Part shown: piece after piece, positions 24,721 to 33,364 of the stretch
Position numbering within the stretch: position 1 is the stretch's first letter
How the letters are laid out: every line of letters begins with the position of its first letter
Assembly (NCBI GenBank): GCA_013215375.1
Contig: JABSRB010000007.1
Coordinates: 1 to 39,168, forward strand
Direction: 5' to 3'
Length of the DNA stretch: 39,168 nucleotides
From: Oceanospirillaceae bacterium
Lineage (GTDB): Bacteria > Pseudomonadota > Gammaproteobacteria > Pseudomonadales > Balneatricaceae
The notes under the pieces: model-generated
Database searches by the model: none
Told to the model about the DNA's origin: nothing
The model's input: only the letters and a program-made list of their open reading frames with translations
Translations under genes and position numbers: made by a program

Positions 24721-24992
24721 GAATAATCCTAGGAAAAGATAAAAAAGGTGATTTTAGCGTTTTTGTACCATCAGAGCGAAGAGAAATGTCTTGCCAGAGA
24801 AAATAGCGACAAATAGCAGTGATTAAGGAAATATATTCGTAGCCTATTGATAGTTTATCGCGGATAATGCCCAATCCTTATTTTTATGGTTGAGGATAGG
24901 CCCCTAAAGGGGATTCAACTAAGGAACATGCAATTAAATCGGCTCAGTTAGAAAGGGCTCTGTTGTAGGTTCGCTAACTAAAGAGAGTAGCA
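24721..24992. other. Intergenic region ychJ / asd
   Basis: This 272-base divergent gap contains CCCC-TAAA-GGGG (about 24901-24912) and an AGTTAG/CTAACT inverted pair shortly before the asd start. It may form a structured asd leader, but I do not recognise a lysine riboswitch or other known element. No additional coding sequence is seen. Confidence 0.4.
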
Positions 24993-26105
24993 ATGAAACG
25001 TGTAGGTTTTGTCGGTTGGCGCGGAATGGTTGGTTCTGTGTTAATGCAGCGTATGGTAGAAGAGGGCGATTTTAAGCACATAGATGAGCCGGTGTTTTTT
25101 ACCACATCACAAGTAGGTCAAACAGGTCCGGATATTGGTAAGACGATTCCCACCTTAAAAGATGCCAATGATATTGATGAGCTGAAAACCATGGATGCGA
25201 TTATCTCGTGCCAGGGTGGCGATTATACGAAAGCGGTTTACTCTCAGTTGCGCGATGCCGGTTGGAAGGGCTATTGGATAGATGCCGCTTCCACGTTACG
25301 CATGGAAGACGATAGCATCATCGTCTTAGATCCAGTCAATCGTCATATTATTGATAAAGGTATATCCAAGGGCATAAAAACATTTGCCGGCGGCAATTGT
25401 ACTGTGTCGTTGATGTTGATGGCGCTCGGAGGTCTGTTTAAAGCAGGTCAAATCGAATGGCTAACGTCGATGACTTATCAGGCAGCCTCAGGTGGCGGTG
25501 CTAGGCATATGCGTGAGCTAGTGAGCCAAATGGGTGTTATTCATAGTAGTGTCGCCGATCAATTAGACAGTGGCTCGGCTATCTTAGCGCTGGACAAAAA
25601 AGTTTCACAAACTATCTCTGGCTCAACGATGCCTGTGGATCAGTTTGGAGTACCACTGGCGGGTAGCTTGATACCTTTTATCGATGTTCAGCTTGATAAC
25701 GGTCAGTCTAAAGAAGAGTGGAAAGGTTTTGTTGAAACCAATAAGATTTTAGGGAAAATTGATCAGCCGATCCCGATCGATGGTACTTGTGTGCGCATTG
25801 GCTCAATGCGTTGCCACTCACAAGCTTTTACCATTAAATTAAAAAATGATATACCACTGGCTGAAATCGAAGACATGTTGGCTCAAGCCAATAGCTGGGT
25901 AAATGTTGTTCCCAACAAAAAAGAAGCGACAATCACTGATCTTACACCGGCTAAAGTGACTGGTACCTTGAATATTCCAATCGGCAGATTGAGAAAAATG
26001 AACATGGGCGCAAAATATCTTAATGCGTTCAGTGTCGGTGATCAGCTTCTATGGGGAGCTGCTGAGCCGTTGCGCCGAACCTTGCGAATTTTACTCGACG
26101 CGTAA
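24993..26105 (+). CDS. asd: Aspartate-semialdehyde dehydrogenase
   Basis: This 370-residue enzyme is of the enterobacterial Asd type. It reduces aspartyl phosphate to aspartate semialdehyde with NADPH, feeding lysine/diaminopimelate, threonine and methionine synthesis. The nucleotide loop is [17 protein letters not shown] (residues 5-21), the catalytic cysteine is Cys136 in [11 protein letters not shown], and [15 protein letters not shown] and [15 protein letters not shown] are conserved catalytic segments. A strong terminator follows 25 bases after the stop, so asd is a single transcription unit, separate from the downstream asd-like gene. Confidence 0.97.
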   Translation: MKRVGFVGWRGMVGSVLMQRMVEEGDFKHIDEPVFFTTSQVGQTGPDIGKTIPTLKDANDIDELKTMDAIISCQGGDYTKAVYSQLRDAGWKGYWIDAASTLRMEDDSIIVLDPVNRHIIDKGISKGIKTFAGGNCTVSLMLMALGGLFKAGQIEWLTSMTYQAASGGGARHMRELVSQMGVIHSSVADQLDSGSAILALDKKVSQTISGSTMPVDQFGVPLAGSLIPFIDVQLDNGQSKEEWKGFVETNKILGKIDQPIPIDGTCVRIGSMRCHSQAFTIKLKNDIPLAEIEDMLAQANSWVNVVPNKKEATITDLTPAKVTGTLNIPIGRLRKMNMGAKYLNAFSVGDQLLWGAAEPLRRTLRILLDA

Positions 26106-26129
26106 GTAATAGATGAATTAGTGTTTAAT

Positions 26130-26157
26130 AGCCCGATTTATCGGGCTTTTTTTTTTT
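26130..26157 (+). terminator. Intrinsic terminator of asd
   Basis: AGCCCGA (26130-26136), loop TTTA and TCGGGCT (26141-26147) form a 7-bp stem that runs into eleven T through 26157. Confidence 0.95.
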
Positions 26158-26261
26158 GTGAAATCTCAGTATAACTATTTTTTTGCTACGTTATGCCGTG
26201 GTCTCTTTGTAATAAATAATAGTCGCAGACACATAGTGGTCTTGCGTAGGTTAGGTGATTG

Positions 26262-27284
26262 ATGGATATGACATACGATGTAGCAATAGTAGGGGCAACT
26301 GGTTTAGTGGGTGAAACACTGCTGTCTATTTTAGAGGAGAGAAACTTCCCGGTAGGCAGTGTTTATCTACTAGCGTCTGAGCGCTCTGTCGGTGTTAAAA
26401 TACAGTTTAAGGGTAAGACCATTAAGGTGGAGCTGCTGTTAGATTTTGATTTCTCACAGGTGAAAATTGCCTGGTTTTGTGCAGGTGGCGCCACTTCAGA
26501 AAAGTTTGCGCCTATCGCTGCCGATGCAGGCTGTGTGGTGATCGATAATTCTAGCTTCTTTAGAAATGATTTTGATGTGCCGTTGGTTATTCCAGAGGTG
26601 AATCCTGACAGTATTGTAAATTACAGTGCGCGCAATATCATTGCCAATCCAAATTGTTCAACAATTCAAATGCTGTTAGCGCTGGCGCCTATTCATCGTG
26701 AAGTGGGTATAGAACGCATCAATGTATCCACTTATCAAGCGGTTTCAGGATCAGGTAAAGCGGGCTTGGAAGAGTTGGCTAAGCAGACTACGTCGCTATT
26801 GAATGCCAGAGATGTTGAGGTGAATGTTTACTCTCAGCAAATTGCCTTTAATGTGCTGCCACATATTGATGTTTTTGAGGAAAATGATTACACCCGTGAA
26901 GAGATGAAGATGCTGTGGGAAACGCAGAAAATCTTGGAAGATGAGTCTATTGCGGTGAATGCCACTTGTGTGCGTGTCCCTGTTTTTCACGGCCACAGTG
27001 AGTCTTTACATATAGATACTGCAGGTTATATTAGCGCTGCTGAAGTCAGAGCATTGATGAAAGAGGCGCCAGGCGTTGAGCTGGTAGATTCCCCTCAACA
27101 GCAGCAGTATGCATCAGCGGTGTCCAATGCCAGCGGCACTGATGCGGTGTATGTATCTAGAGTCAGAGAAGATTTGGCGGGTAATAACGGCATTAATATG
27201 TGGGTGGTTTGTGACAATGGCCGTAAAGGCGCAGCGCTTAATGCAGTACAAATAGGTGAGTTATTAATAGAAAAATATCTATAA
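26262..27284 (+). CDS. Aspartate-semialdehyde dehydrogenase-like protein (USG-1 type)
   Basis: This 340-residue protein is a second, distantly related aspartate-semialdehyde dehydrogenase. It has VAIVGATGLVGETLL, the Cys nucleophile in NPNCSTIQM (near residue 132), TYQAVSGSGKAGLEEL and CVRVPVFHGHSE. Gammaproteobacteria commonly carry this USG-1/Asd2 type next to asd and upstream of fimV and truA; its activity is often unproven, but here the catalytic Cys, Gln (TYQAV) and His (FHGHSE) are kept. Start ATG 26262 is used; a TTG at 26259 and an ATG at 26268 are alternatives around the AGGTGA ribosome-binding site. Confidence 0.87.
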   Translation: MDMTYDVAIVGATGLVGETLLSILEERNFPVGSVYLLASERSVGVKIQFKGKTIKVELLLDFDFSQVKIAWFCAGGATSEKFAPIAADAGCVVIDNSSFFRNDFDVPLVIPEVNPDSIVNYSARNIIANPNCSTIQMLLALAPIHREVGIERINVSTYQAVSGSGKAGLEELAKQTTSLLNARDVEVNVYSQQIAFNVLPHIDVFEENDYTREEMKMLWETQKILEDESIAVNATCVRVPVFHGHSESLHIDTAGYISAAEVRALMKEAPGVELVDSPQQQQYASAVSNASGTDAVYVSRVREDLAGNNGINMWVVCDNGRKGAALNAVQIGELLIEKYL

Positions 27285-27336
27285 GTTGGTAGTGCTGCGC
27301 TCGACTGTTCCCTCTAAAGGCTAATTAAAGCCCTAT

Positions 27337-27376
27337 GATATCTATTTCGTTGACCTCTAGAGGCGAAATAGGTATC
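27337..27376 (+). terminator. Long hairpin after the asd-like gene
   Basis: GATATCTATTTCG and CGAAATAGGTATC form a 13-bp stem with one G-U pair, enclosing the palindrome CCTCTAGAGG. The tail TTCAATATC is only weakly T-rich, so it may be a terminator of the upstream gene or a processing/stability structure. Confidence 0.5.
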
Positions 27377-27542
27377 TTCAATATCTAAGTTTGCTTGATA
27401 ACTCTTTGATTTGACTAGAACGAAAATGTTCCATGCTAAATTGAATTTTGCATTATATTTACTATGCTGTAGGTAATCGATTGTTTGGTAAGGTGTTTTT
27501 GAATTTAATCACTAGGATGTGAAAATTGTGTTAAATACTTTG

Positions 27543-27576
27543 TTGTATAAGCCGAAACAGTAAGTTGTATACAAAG
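27543..27576 (+). promoter_or_regulatory. Possible fimV promoter/operator
   Basis: GTTGTATA occurs twice (27543-27550 and 27565-27572), 22 bases apart or about two helical turns. The second copy forms the palindrome TTGTATACAA (27567-27576). The same sequence can be read as a -35 TTGTAT and a -10 TGTATA 17 bases apart. Confidence 0.35.
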
Positions 27577-27657
27577 GTATGAAAGTTCCTTTAAATCATG
27601 CTTTTAAGTAACTGTTATTCTCAGTGATAAGTTTTAAACGGGTAAAAGGGAAAAGAA

Positions 27658-30396
27658 ATGCTTCGCAAATTTGGTTTTAGTGTTGCCATTGCCAGTGCGT
27701 TACTGGCAGCTAAAGTAAGCGCTCTAGGCATGGGTGAAATTCGTGTCAAATCAGCGTTGAATGAGCCGCTTCATGCGGAGATCGCGTTATTTCAAATAAA
27801 AAATCTAAGTCCGCTACAAATAAAATCTCGTATGGCGGATCTCAATGATTTTGCGTTATCGGGGTTGGCAACACAGCGAGCACTATCCAATGTAAGATTT
27901 CAGGTTCGGGTGAGATCAAACGGCACTGGTCGCATTATTTTGACCTCTAAATTACCTGTCACAGAACCTTTTATGAATTTCCTGGTTGAGGTCAACTGGC
28001 CCAGTGGCAGATTGATTCGTGAATATACGTTACTTTTAGATCCTCCTTCTTATCAATCTTCGCTCAATGGTAGGCCTTTTGTTGCCACTGCGAATGCCAT
28101 TACAAAACCTATTGCAAAGCCAAGACCTAAGCCTAAAAAAGTCGCAGCGAAAAGAGTACCCGCTGGTGTCGTGGTAGGGCCTGGTCAATATTATATAACG
28201 CCTCAAGATACGCTCTGGGATATCGCCATCGCCAATAGGCCGAACAAGCGCGTGACTCCTCAGCAAATGATGGTCTTGATGCAGCAAAAAAATCCTCTGG
28301 CATTCCCCAATGGCAATATTAATGTCATGAGAGCAAGGCAGGTAATCGATTTGCCAACCAAGGAGGATCTTGACAGTTTAAGTACTAAAGATGCTCAAAC
28401 AGAGGTGGCTCGCCAAACCAATTTGTGGAAGAGTGGTAAATTACCAAAAATATCACCTATTGCAGACAAAGCAGCTAGCAGTAAAGCTGATAGTGCGGCA
28501 AAGGTCGCCAAGAAAGGTGCCGCTGATACGGCCAAAAGTATGGCAAAAGATGCGGATAAACTCTCTGGTGATAAGAGCGAAAAAGTTCAGATTAAGTCTG
28601 TAACAGATGAGCCAAAGATGGCGGATAAAGACGCTGTTAAAGATGCGGCTCCTGGCGAACCGGTGACGTCAGAGAAAGGAATGATTAATGTTGTCACTCC
28701 AGAGGAGGCACAAGCTAGGCTTGAATTACAGGCTAAAGCTGAGGCAATGGCGCTGGCTGCCAGTAAGGATTCAGACAAAATTGCACAATTGCTGCAAAAT
28801 AATGCTGAGCTAGATGTTAAGTTGGCGCTGTCGCAAGAATCAATCGATAAGTTAGAGCGTGATAATACCGAGTTAAATAAAAAACTCGATACCATTGTTA
28901 AGCAGCTAGAAGATATCAATAGATTGATTTTGTTAAAAGACGAGCAATTGGCAGCAATGCAAGATGAGCGTCAAGAGTCAGAAAAAGATCAGCAGGACAA
29001 AGCTAAGCAAGAGAACGATAAAAGCTGGCTCGACAAGCTGTTAGATAATACTCTCGGATTAATTACCGCGGGTGTCGGTTGGTTGTTAGCCATTATTGCC
29101 GGTGTGTTTTTACTGCTTAGACGTAAGAAAAAAGATCCAGATGATGAGTTGGCGCTAGTAGAAGATAAATCAGAGCCAACCATCAGCTTGCCAGATGAGA
29201 TGATGGATGACGATGTCGAAGAGCTAGAGGCTGATGAGGGTTCTGAAATAGATAGGGACTTAGATGCTGATGTCGATGAGCTAGATCTTGATCTTGATTT
29301 AGATCTAGATATGGACATGGACTTAGACGAAAGCTTTGATCCTGAAGCGCTTGAGGGTGCTGATGATAGTGCCGATAATAGTGATTTGGCGGCTGAGTTA
29401 GAGGCACAGTTAAATACAGTAGATGAAGATCCTGAGGATGATGATCTTGACATGCTTGATGGCATCGATAGCCTAGAGTTTGATTTGGGCGAAGTCGATG
29501 AAGATGAAGACATTGATCTCGAAATAGACGCTGAGCCAGAGCTTGATGAAGAGGCGGCGGCGCTTGCTGAATTTGCGCGTGCAATGGAAGAGGATGCTCC
29601 GTCAGAGGATGATGCTCCTCCTGCAGCAGATAATGAGCTGCCAGAGAATGAAGACACTGGTGATTTTCCCGAGGAAGATGAGCTAGAAATTGAGATGCCA
29701 GATATTGAAGCTAGCACTGTCGAAGAAGAGGAAATGGACATTGCGGATATCGATGAGCCGGTGGCCTCCCTTGAGGAGATGGAGCAGGCAGAAGCACTTG
29801 AAAATGAGCAGCAGCCTGCTGAGGATGGTGTGGATGAGGATGCTAGTGTTGAGTCGTTAATTGAAAGCGATTTAACCGCTGATGAAAATTTGGAAATAGA
29901 ATTAGATGAAGAGCCAGAAGAGCTATCCTTAGACAGTGGGGCAATGGATGCCGAAGAAGAGGAAGAGCAGATTCCTATGGATGATGCACTTGGTGATCTT
30001 CTGGGTTTAGGTGTTGAGCCGGATGCTGACGATGACGATGACGATGACGAGTCGCAAAGTGATGAGGTTGTAGCTGAGGATTCTGCTGATACCGAAACGA
30101 ATGCTGAAGCTGACACTAAAGTGTTGGATGAGGAGTTGGATGAGTTGTTGTCTAGCACTGATGATGATATTGCGCTGGATGCTGTAGCGCCTGAGTTTGA
30201 TGCCGATAATGAAGAGGGTATCGATTTGCTCTCGGGCGAGGATGGTGTACGCATGAAATTGGATTTAGCCCGTGCTTATGTAGAGATGGGTGATGATCAA
30301 GGTGCACAAGATATTATTGATGAAGTTATGACGGCTGGCGATGAGGAGCAGAAGCGAGAAGCCCAAGAATTACTAGAGAGCTTGAAATCTAAATAA
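27658..30396 (+). CDS. fimV: FimV/HubP-like polar LysM protein
   Basis: This 912-residue inner-membrane protein has a signal peptide (residues 1-22), the FimV N-terminal domain (MGEIRVKSALNEPLHAEIAL), a LysM-type peptidoglycan-binding segment at about 173-234 (YYITPQDTLWDIAIANRP), a coiled coil near 360-450, and one membrane helix near 466-490 (AGVGWLLAIIAGVFLLLRRKKK). A very acidic cytoplasmic region of about 360 residues follows, rich in Asp and Glu with DLDLDLDLDMD runs. It ends in the FimV C-terminal TPR-like motif (KLDLARAYVEMGDDQGAQDIIDEV). Homologues organise cell poles, type IV pili and chemotaxis proteins. It lies upstream of truA, as in Pseudomonas. Confidence 0.93.
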   Translation: MLRKFGFSVAIASALLAAKVSALGMGEIRVKSALNEPLHAEIALFQIKNLSPLQIKSRMADLNDFALSGLATQRALSNVRFQVRVRSNGTGRIILTSKLPVTEPFMNFLVEVNWPSGRLIREYTLLLDPPSYQSSLNGRPFVATANAITKPIAKPRPKPKKVAAKRVPAGVVVGPGQYYITPQDTLWDIAIANRPNKRVTPQQMMVLMQQKNPLAFPNGNINVMRARQVIDLPTKEDLDSLSTKDAQTEVARQTNLWKSGKLPKISPIADKAASSKADSAAKVAKKGAADTAKSMAKDADKLSGDKSEKVQIKSVTDEPKMADKDAVKDAAPGEPVTSEKGMINVVTPEEAQARLELQAKAEAMALAASKDSDKIAQLLQNNAELDVKLALSQESIDKLERDNTELNKKLDTIVKQLEDINRLILLKDEQLAAMQDERQESEKDQQDKAKQENDKSWLDKLLDNTLGLITAGVGWLLAIIAGVFLLLRRKKKDPDDELALVEDKSEPTISLPDEMMDDDVEELEADEGSEIDRDLDADVDELDLDLDLDLDMDMDLDESFDPEALEGADDSADNSDLAAELEAQLNTVDEDPEDDDLDMLDGIDSLEFDLGEVDEDEDIDLEIDAEPELDEEAAALAEFARAMEEDAPSEDDAPPAADNELPENEDTGDFPEEDELEIEMPDIEASTVEEEEMDIADIDEPVASLEEMEQAEALENEQQPAEDGVDEDASVESLIESDLTADENLEIELDEEPEELSLDSGAMDAEEEEEQIPMDDALGDLLGLGVEPDADDDDDDDESQSDEVVAEDSADTETNAEADTKVLDEELDELLSSTDDDIALDAVAPEFDADNEEGIDLLSGEDGVRMKLDLARAYVEMGDDQGAQDIIDEVMTAGDEEQKREAQELLESLKSK

Positions 30397-30468
30397 ATAT
30401 TGTCAGATGTGAGATTTTTTCCTGGGTGTTGTGTTTAGTATTCGGGTTATAGAAAGCGATATTAGTAA

Positions 30469-30509
30469 CGGCCATAAGGTTGTAAAAAGTGGCCGAGCAG
30501 ATGTTCGGC
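30469..30509 (+). promoter_or_regulatory. Two competing hairpins between fimV and truA
   Basis: CGGCCA (30469-30474) pairs with TGGCCG (30490-30495), and GCCGA (30492-30496) pairs with TCGGC (30505-30509). The two stems share GGCCG and cannot form together, which would allow switching. No T run follows, so it is not an ordinary terminator. Confidence 0.35.
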
Positions 30510-30546
30510 TTAGTGTGAATGTGTTTTTAGTTGAGGAGAAGGTTGT

Positions 30547-31392
30547 TTGTCAAATAGTGCAAAACAATCTAAAGAAATAGGAGCGGCGCAAGTCGCTCCT
30601 CGTCGTTTAGCCCTGTGTGTTGAATATGCAGGAGAGAAATATAAAGGTTGGCAAAAGCAAAAGTATGATTCTCTGCCAACAGTGCAAGAGCATGTTGAAA
30701 AAGCCTTATCAACAGTGGCTAATCACCCGGTCACTGTTATTTGCGCAGGTAGAACAGATACCGGTGTCAATGGTACTTATCAAATTATCCACTTTGATTC
30801 TCATGCGTCTCGCGATGAGCGCGCATGGGTGTTGGGTACCAATAGTCAATTGCCGCAAGACATAGCCATACAATGGGCGGTTACTGTCGACGATAGTTTT
30901 CATGCGAGGTTTTCAGCGCAGTCGCGACGTTACCGTTATATTATTTATTCGAATCCAGTGATGCCCGCTGTATTGGCGAAAGGGGTTACTTGGACGCATA
31001 AGTCATTAAATGTTGAGTTAATGCAGCGTGCTGCACAGTATTTATTGGGTGAGCATGATTTTACCTCGTACCGGGCGGTGGCTTGCCAGGCCAAGACCGC
31101 GACTCGAACTATTAGTGCTATCAGAGTTTTCAAGCACGGAGAGTTAATTGTGTTGGATGTGCAGGCTAATGCCTTTTTGCATCATATGATTCGCAATATA
31201 GCGGGGGTGTTAATGACTATTGGTGCTAAAGAAGCCGCGCCTGAATGGGCCTTGGAAGTGTTAGAGGCTAAAGATAGGCGTAAAGGCGGAGTGACAGCGC
31301 CACCCCATGGTCTGTATTTTGTGGATGTAAAATATCCGATGCAATATGCATTACCCGCATCAAAGCTAGGGCCGTTTTTTATTGGTGCTTGA
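30547..31392 (+). CDS. truA: tRNA pseudouridine(38-40) synthase TruA
   Basis: This 281-residue enzyme converts uridines 38-40 of many tRNA anticodon arms to pseudouridine. The catalytic Asp71 lies in CAGRTDTGV; the following NGTYQIIHFDS differs from the usual HATGQVVHF but keeps the fold pattern. RFSAQSRRYRYIIY, LGEHDFTSYRAVACQAKT and FLHHMIRNIAGVLM are hallmark segments. It is longer at the N-terminus than E. coli TruA by about 15 residues. The start is TTG at 30547 with GAGGAGAAGG upstream. It is followed by trpF and accD, the conserved order. Confidence 0.95.
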   Translation: MSNSAKQSKEIGAAQVAPRRLALCVEYAGEKYKGWQKQKYDSLPTVQEHVEKALSTVANHPVTVICAGRTDTGVNGTYQIIHFDSHASRDERAWVLGTNSQLPQDIAIQWAVTVDDSFHARFSAQSRRYRYIIYSNPVMPAVLAKGVTWTHKSLNVELMQRAAQYLLGEHDFTSYRAVACQAKTATRTISAIRVFKHGELIVLDVQANAFLHHMIRNIAGVLMTIGAKEAAPEWALEVLEAKDRRKGGVTAPPHGLYFVDVKYPMQYALPASKLGPFFIGA

Positions 31393-31494
31393 AGGCGTTC
31401 TTTGTCTTTTTTGTCTAATGGCAAAAAGCGTGGAAAATAATAGTGCCACTGGTGCATTGCTGTTAGAATTCGGCTCTAGAATTATTCGCTAAAA

Positions 31495-32136
31495 GTGACA
31501 TTGAATTTAATGATATCTCGAGTAAAAATTTGCGGAATAACTCAGTTGCAAGACGCGCAAGTTGCAATAGCAGCAGGGGCGAGTGCACTGGGGTTTGTCT
31601 TTTACGCACCTAGTGTTCGCTATGTTGAGCCCTCTATCGCTGCGGCTATTATTGCTGCGCTTCCCCCTTTTATAACGGTTACTGCATTGTTCGTAAATGA
31701 AGAAGCTGCAGTGGTCGCCAATATCATAGAAACTGTCCAGCCGGATTTGCTGCAATTTCACGGCGATGAAACAGCGGCTTATTGTGAGCAATTTAATCGA
31801 CCTTACATTAAAGCGCTGCGAGTAAAAGAGGGGCTCGATCTCAATGCTTTAGTCAATAAATATGCAAGCGCCAGAGCTGTCTTGCTAGATACCTATGTCA
31901 AAGGAGTGCCTGGTGGGACAGGGGCGGCCTTTAACTGGGAGTTAATACCCCAGCAGTTACGCTCAAAAATTATATTAGCAGGCGGTTTGAATGTGCAAAA
32001 CGTCGCCAGTGCGATACAGCAAATGAGGCCTTATGCGGTTGATGTTAGTGGTGGTGTTGAAGGGCAAAAAGGCATTAAATGTTCGCAAAAGATAGAGGCG
32101 TTCATGAGTCAAGTTGCACAGGCGAATAGTAATTAA
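31495..32136 (+). CDS. trpF: Phosphoribosylanthranilate isomerase
   Basis: This enzyme of about 213 residues catalyses the third step of tryptophan synthesis, an Amadori rearrangement of phosphoribosylanthranilate. It is a TIM barrel beginning [13 protein letters not shown] with the catalytic Cys, continuing [21 protein letters not shown], the general acid Asp in [23 protein letters not shown] and VDVSGGVEG. The GTG at 31495 is taken as start; TTG 31501 and ATG 31510 are alternatives and none has a strong ribosome-binding site. trpF lies alone between truA and accD rather than with trpA/trpB, a familiar arrangement in gammaproteobacteria. Confidence 0.95.
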   Translation: MTLNLMISRVKICGITQLQDAQVAIAAGASALGFVFYAPSVRYVEPSIAAAIIAALPPFITVTALFVNEEAAVVANIIETVQPDLLQFHGDETAAYCEQFNRPYIKALRVKEGLDLNALVNKYASARAVLLDTYVKGVPGGTGAAFNWELIPQQLRSKIILAGGLNVQNVASAIQQMRPYAVDVSGGVEGQKGIKCSQKIEAFMSQVAQANSN

Positions 32137-32238
32137 ACTGTTTTAACATGCGCTTGAGTCGTTAAATAGATACAGACACTATTAAAGACAGATGCGTGGT
32201 ATCTTATGTGTCTTTGCTAGGTATAAATAACAAGTTTT

Positions 32239-32264
32239 ATGTCGCTCAGCCTATTGAGCGGCAT
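32239..32264 (+). promoter_or_regulatory. Hairpin between trpF and accD
   Basis: ATGTCGCTCA and TGAGCGGCAT form a 10-bp stem (one G-U) with loop GCCTAT. It is followed by GAATAAATAA rather than a T run, so it is either a weak terminator or an accD leader structure. Confidence 0.4.
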
Positions 32265-32357
32265 GAATAAATAACAAATTATTGGGCCGCAGCTGCTGCA
32301 GGCTATTCAAGAATGATTCCATCAGATCGTAGATGGTACAAGAAACGGATTAAACAT

Positions 32358-33320
32358 ATGAGTAATTGGTTCGACAAAATAGTGCCTTCGCTGGCTCGCT
32401 CAGAATCTAAGCGTGCTTCAGTACCTGAAGGATTGTGGAAAAAATGCCCTAAGTGTGAAGCAGTTCTCTACTTACCCGATCTAGAAAAAAATCTAAGCGT
32501 CTGCACTAAGTGCGATCATCATATGCGTTTAGCAGCGCGTGCTAGATTAGAGCATTTTTTAGATGAAGGTACTTTTACCGAAATAGGTGCTGATCTTCAG
32601 CCTGTTGATCGCTTGAAATTCAAAGATACCAAAAAATATAAGGATCGTCTTAGTGCGGCGCAAAAAGCGACGGGTGAAAAAGATGCGCTAATTGCTATGC
32701 GTGGCGAAATGAAGGGAATGCCAATTGCAGCAGTCGCTTTTGATTTTCGTTTTATGGGCGGCTCTATGGGCGCGGTGGTCGGTGAGCGTTTTGTGCAGGC
32801 TGCCAATGTGGCTATTAAAGAAAACATCCCCTTGATCTGTTTTTCAGCATCAGGTGGTGCGCGCATGCAAGAAGCTTTAATTTCGCTATTTCAAATGGCG
32901 AAGACTTCAGCTGTGCTTGAGCGTATGCGTTTAAAAGGTATCCCGTATATTTCTGTATTAACGGACCCCGTCTATGGTGGTGTCTCTGCAAGTTTGGCAA
33001 TGTTAGGTGATCTAAACGTAGCGGAGCCAAATGCATTAATAGGTTTTGCAGGACCTCGAGTTATTGAGCAGACAGTGAGAGAGAAGTTGCCTGAAGGTTT
33101 TCAGCGCGCTGAATTTTTGTTAGAGCATGGTCAGGTTGATATGATTATCTCGCGCTTAGAGCTAAGAGATAGGTTGCACAGTTTACTGTCGATGATGGTC
33201 GAACAGTTTGCAGTCCCTCAAGTCGAAGCAGAGCCGGTGAGTCAGGAAGAGCTTGATGGCAGGGAAGAGGCCGTCACCTTAGAAGGTGACAGCAAAGAGC
33301 TAGATGAGAAAAATAGTTAG
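32358..33320 (+). CDS. accD: Acetyl-CoA carboxylase carboxyltransferase subunit beta
   Basis: This 320-residue subunit of the carboxyltransferase transfers carboxyl from biotin to acetyl-CoA for fatty-acid synthesis, acting with AccA. It starts [11 protein letters not shown], has the four-Cys zinc finger ([19 protein letters not shown]), and the crotonase-like core with [29 protein letters not shown] and [19 protein letters not shown] 32358 is chosen because homologues begin MSNW; the longer frame from 32313 adds 15 residues without resemblance. The acidic C-terminal tail is usual. A terminator follows just before folC. Confidence 0.97.
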   Translation: MSNWFDKIVPSLARSESKRASVPEGLWKKCPKCEAVLYLPDLEKNLSVCTKCDHHMRLAARARLEHFLDEGTFTEIGADLQPVDRLKFKDTKKYKDRLSAAQKATGEKDALIAMRGEMKGMPIAAVAFDFRFMGGSMGAVVGERFVQAANVAIKENIPLICFSASGGARMQEALISLFQMAKTSAVLERMRLKGIPYISVLTDPVYGGVSASLAMLGDLNVAEPNALIGFAGPRVIEQTVREKLPEGFQRAEFLLEHGQVDMIISRLELRDRLHSLLSMMVEQFAVPQVEAEPVSQEELDGREEAVTLEGDSKELDEKNS

Positions 33321-33333
33321 AAAATATTAATCT

Positions 33334-33364
33334 AAAGCCGCAGCTAAAACTGACGGCTTTTTTT
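33334..33364 (+). terminator. Intrinsic terminator abutting the folC start
   Basis: AAAGCCG (33334-33340) and CGGCTTT (33354-33360), extended by an inner CAG/CTG, form a stem followed by T through 33364. The first possible folC start codon is the next base. Transcripts ending here could not carry folC, so the downstream genes need readthrough or another promoter. Confidence 0.85.

Larger units (their letters stand above)
27285..27657. other. Intergenic region before fimV
   Basis: This 373-base gap contains the hairpin at 27337-27376 and a repeated operator-like sequence at 27543-27576, then the fimV leader with AAGGGAAAAGAA before the ATG. I see no open reading frame or RNA gene in it. Confidence 0.5.

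Noticed and set aside
28989-30254. Long minus-strand open frame opposite fimV, very serine-rich
   Set aside because: It is the complement of the GAT/GAA-rich acidic region; Asp/Glu codons read backwards give Ser-rich frames without stops.
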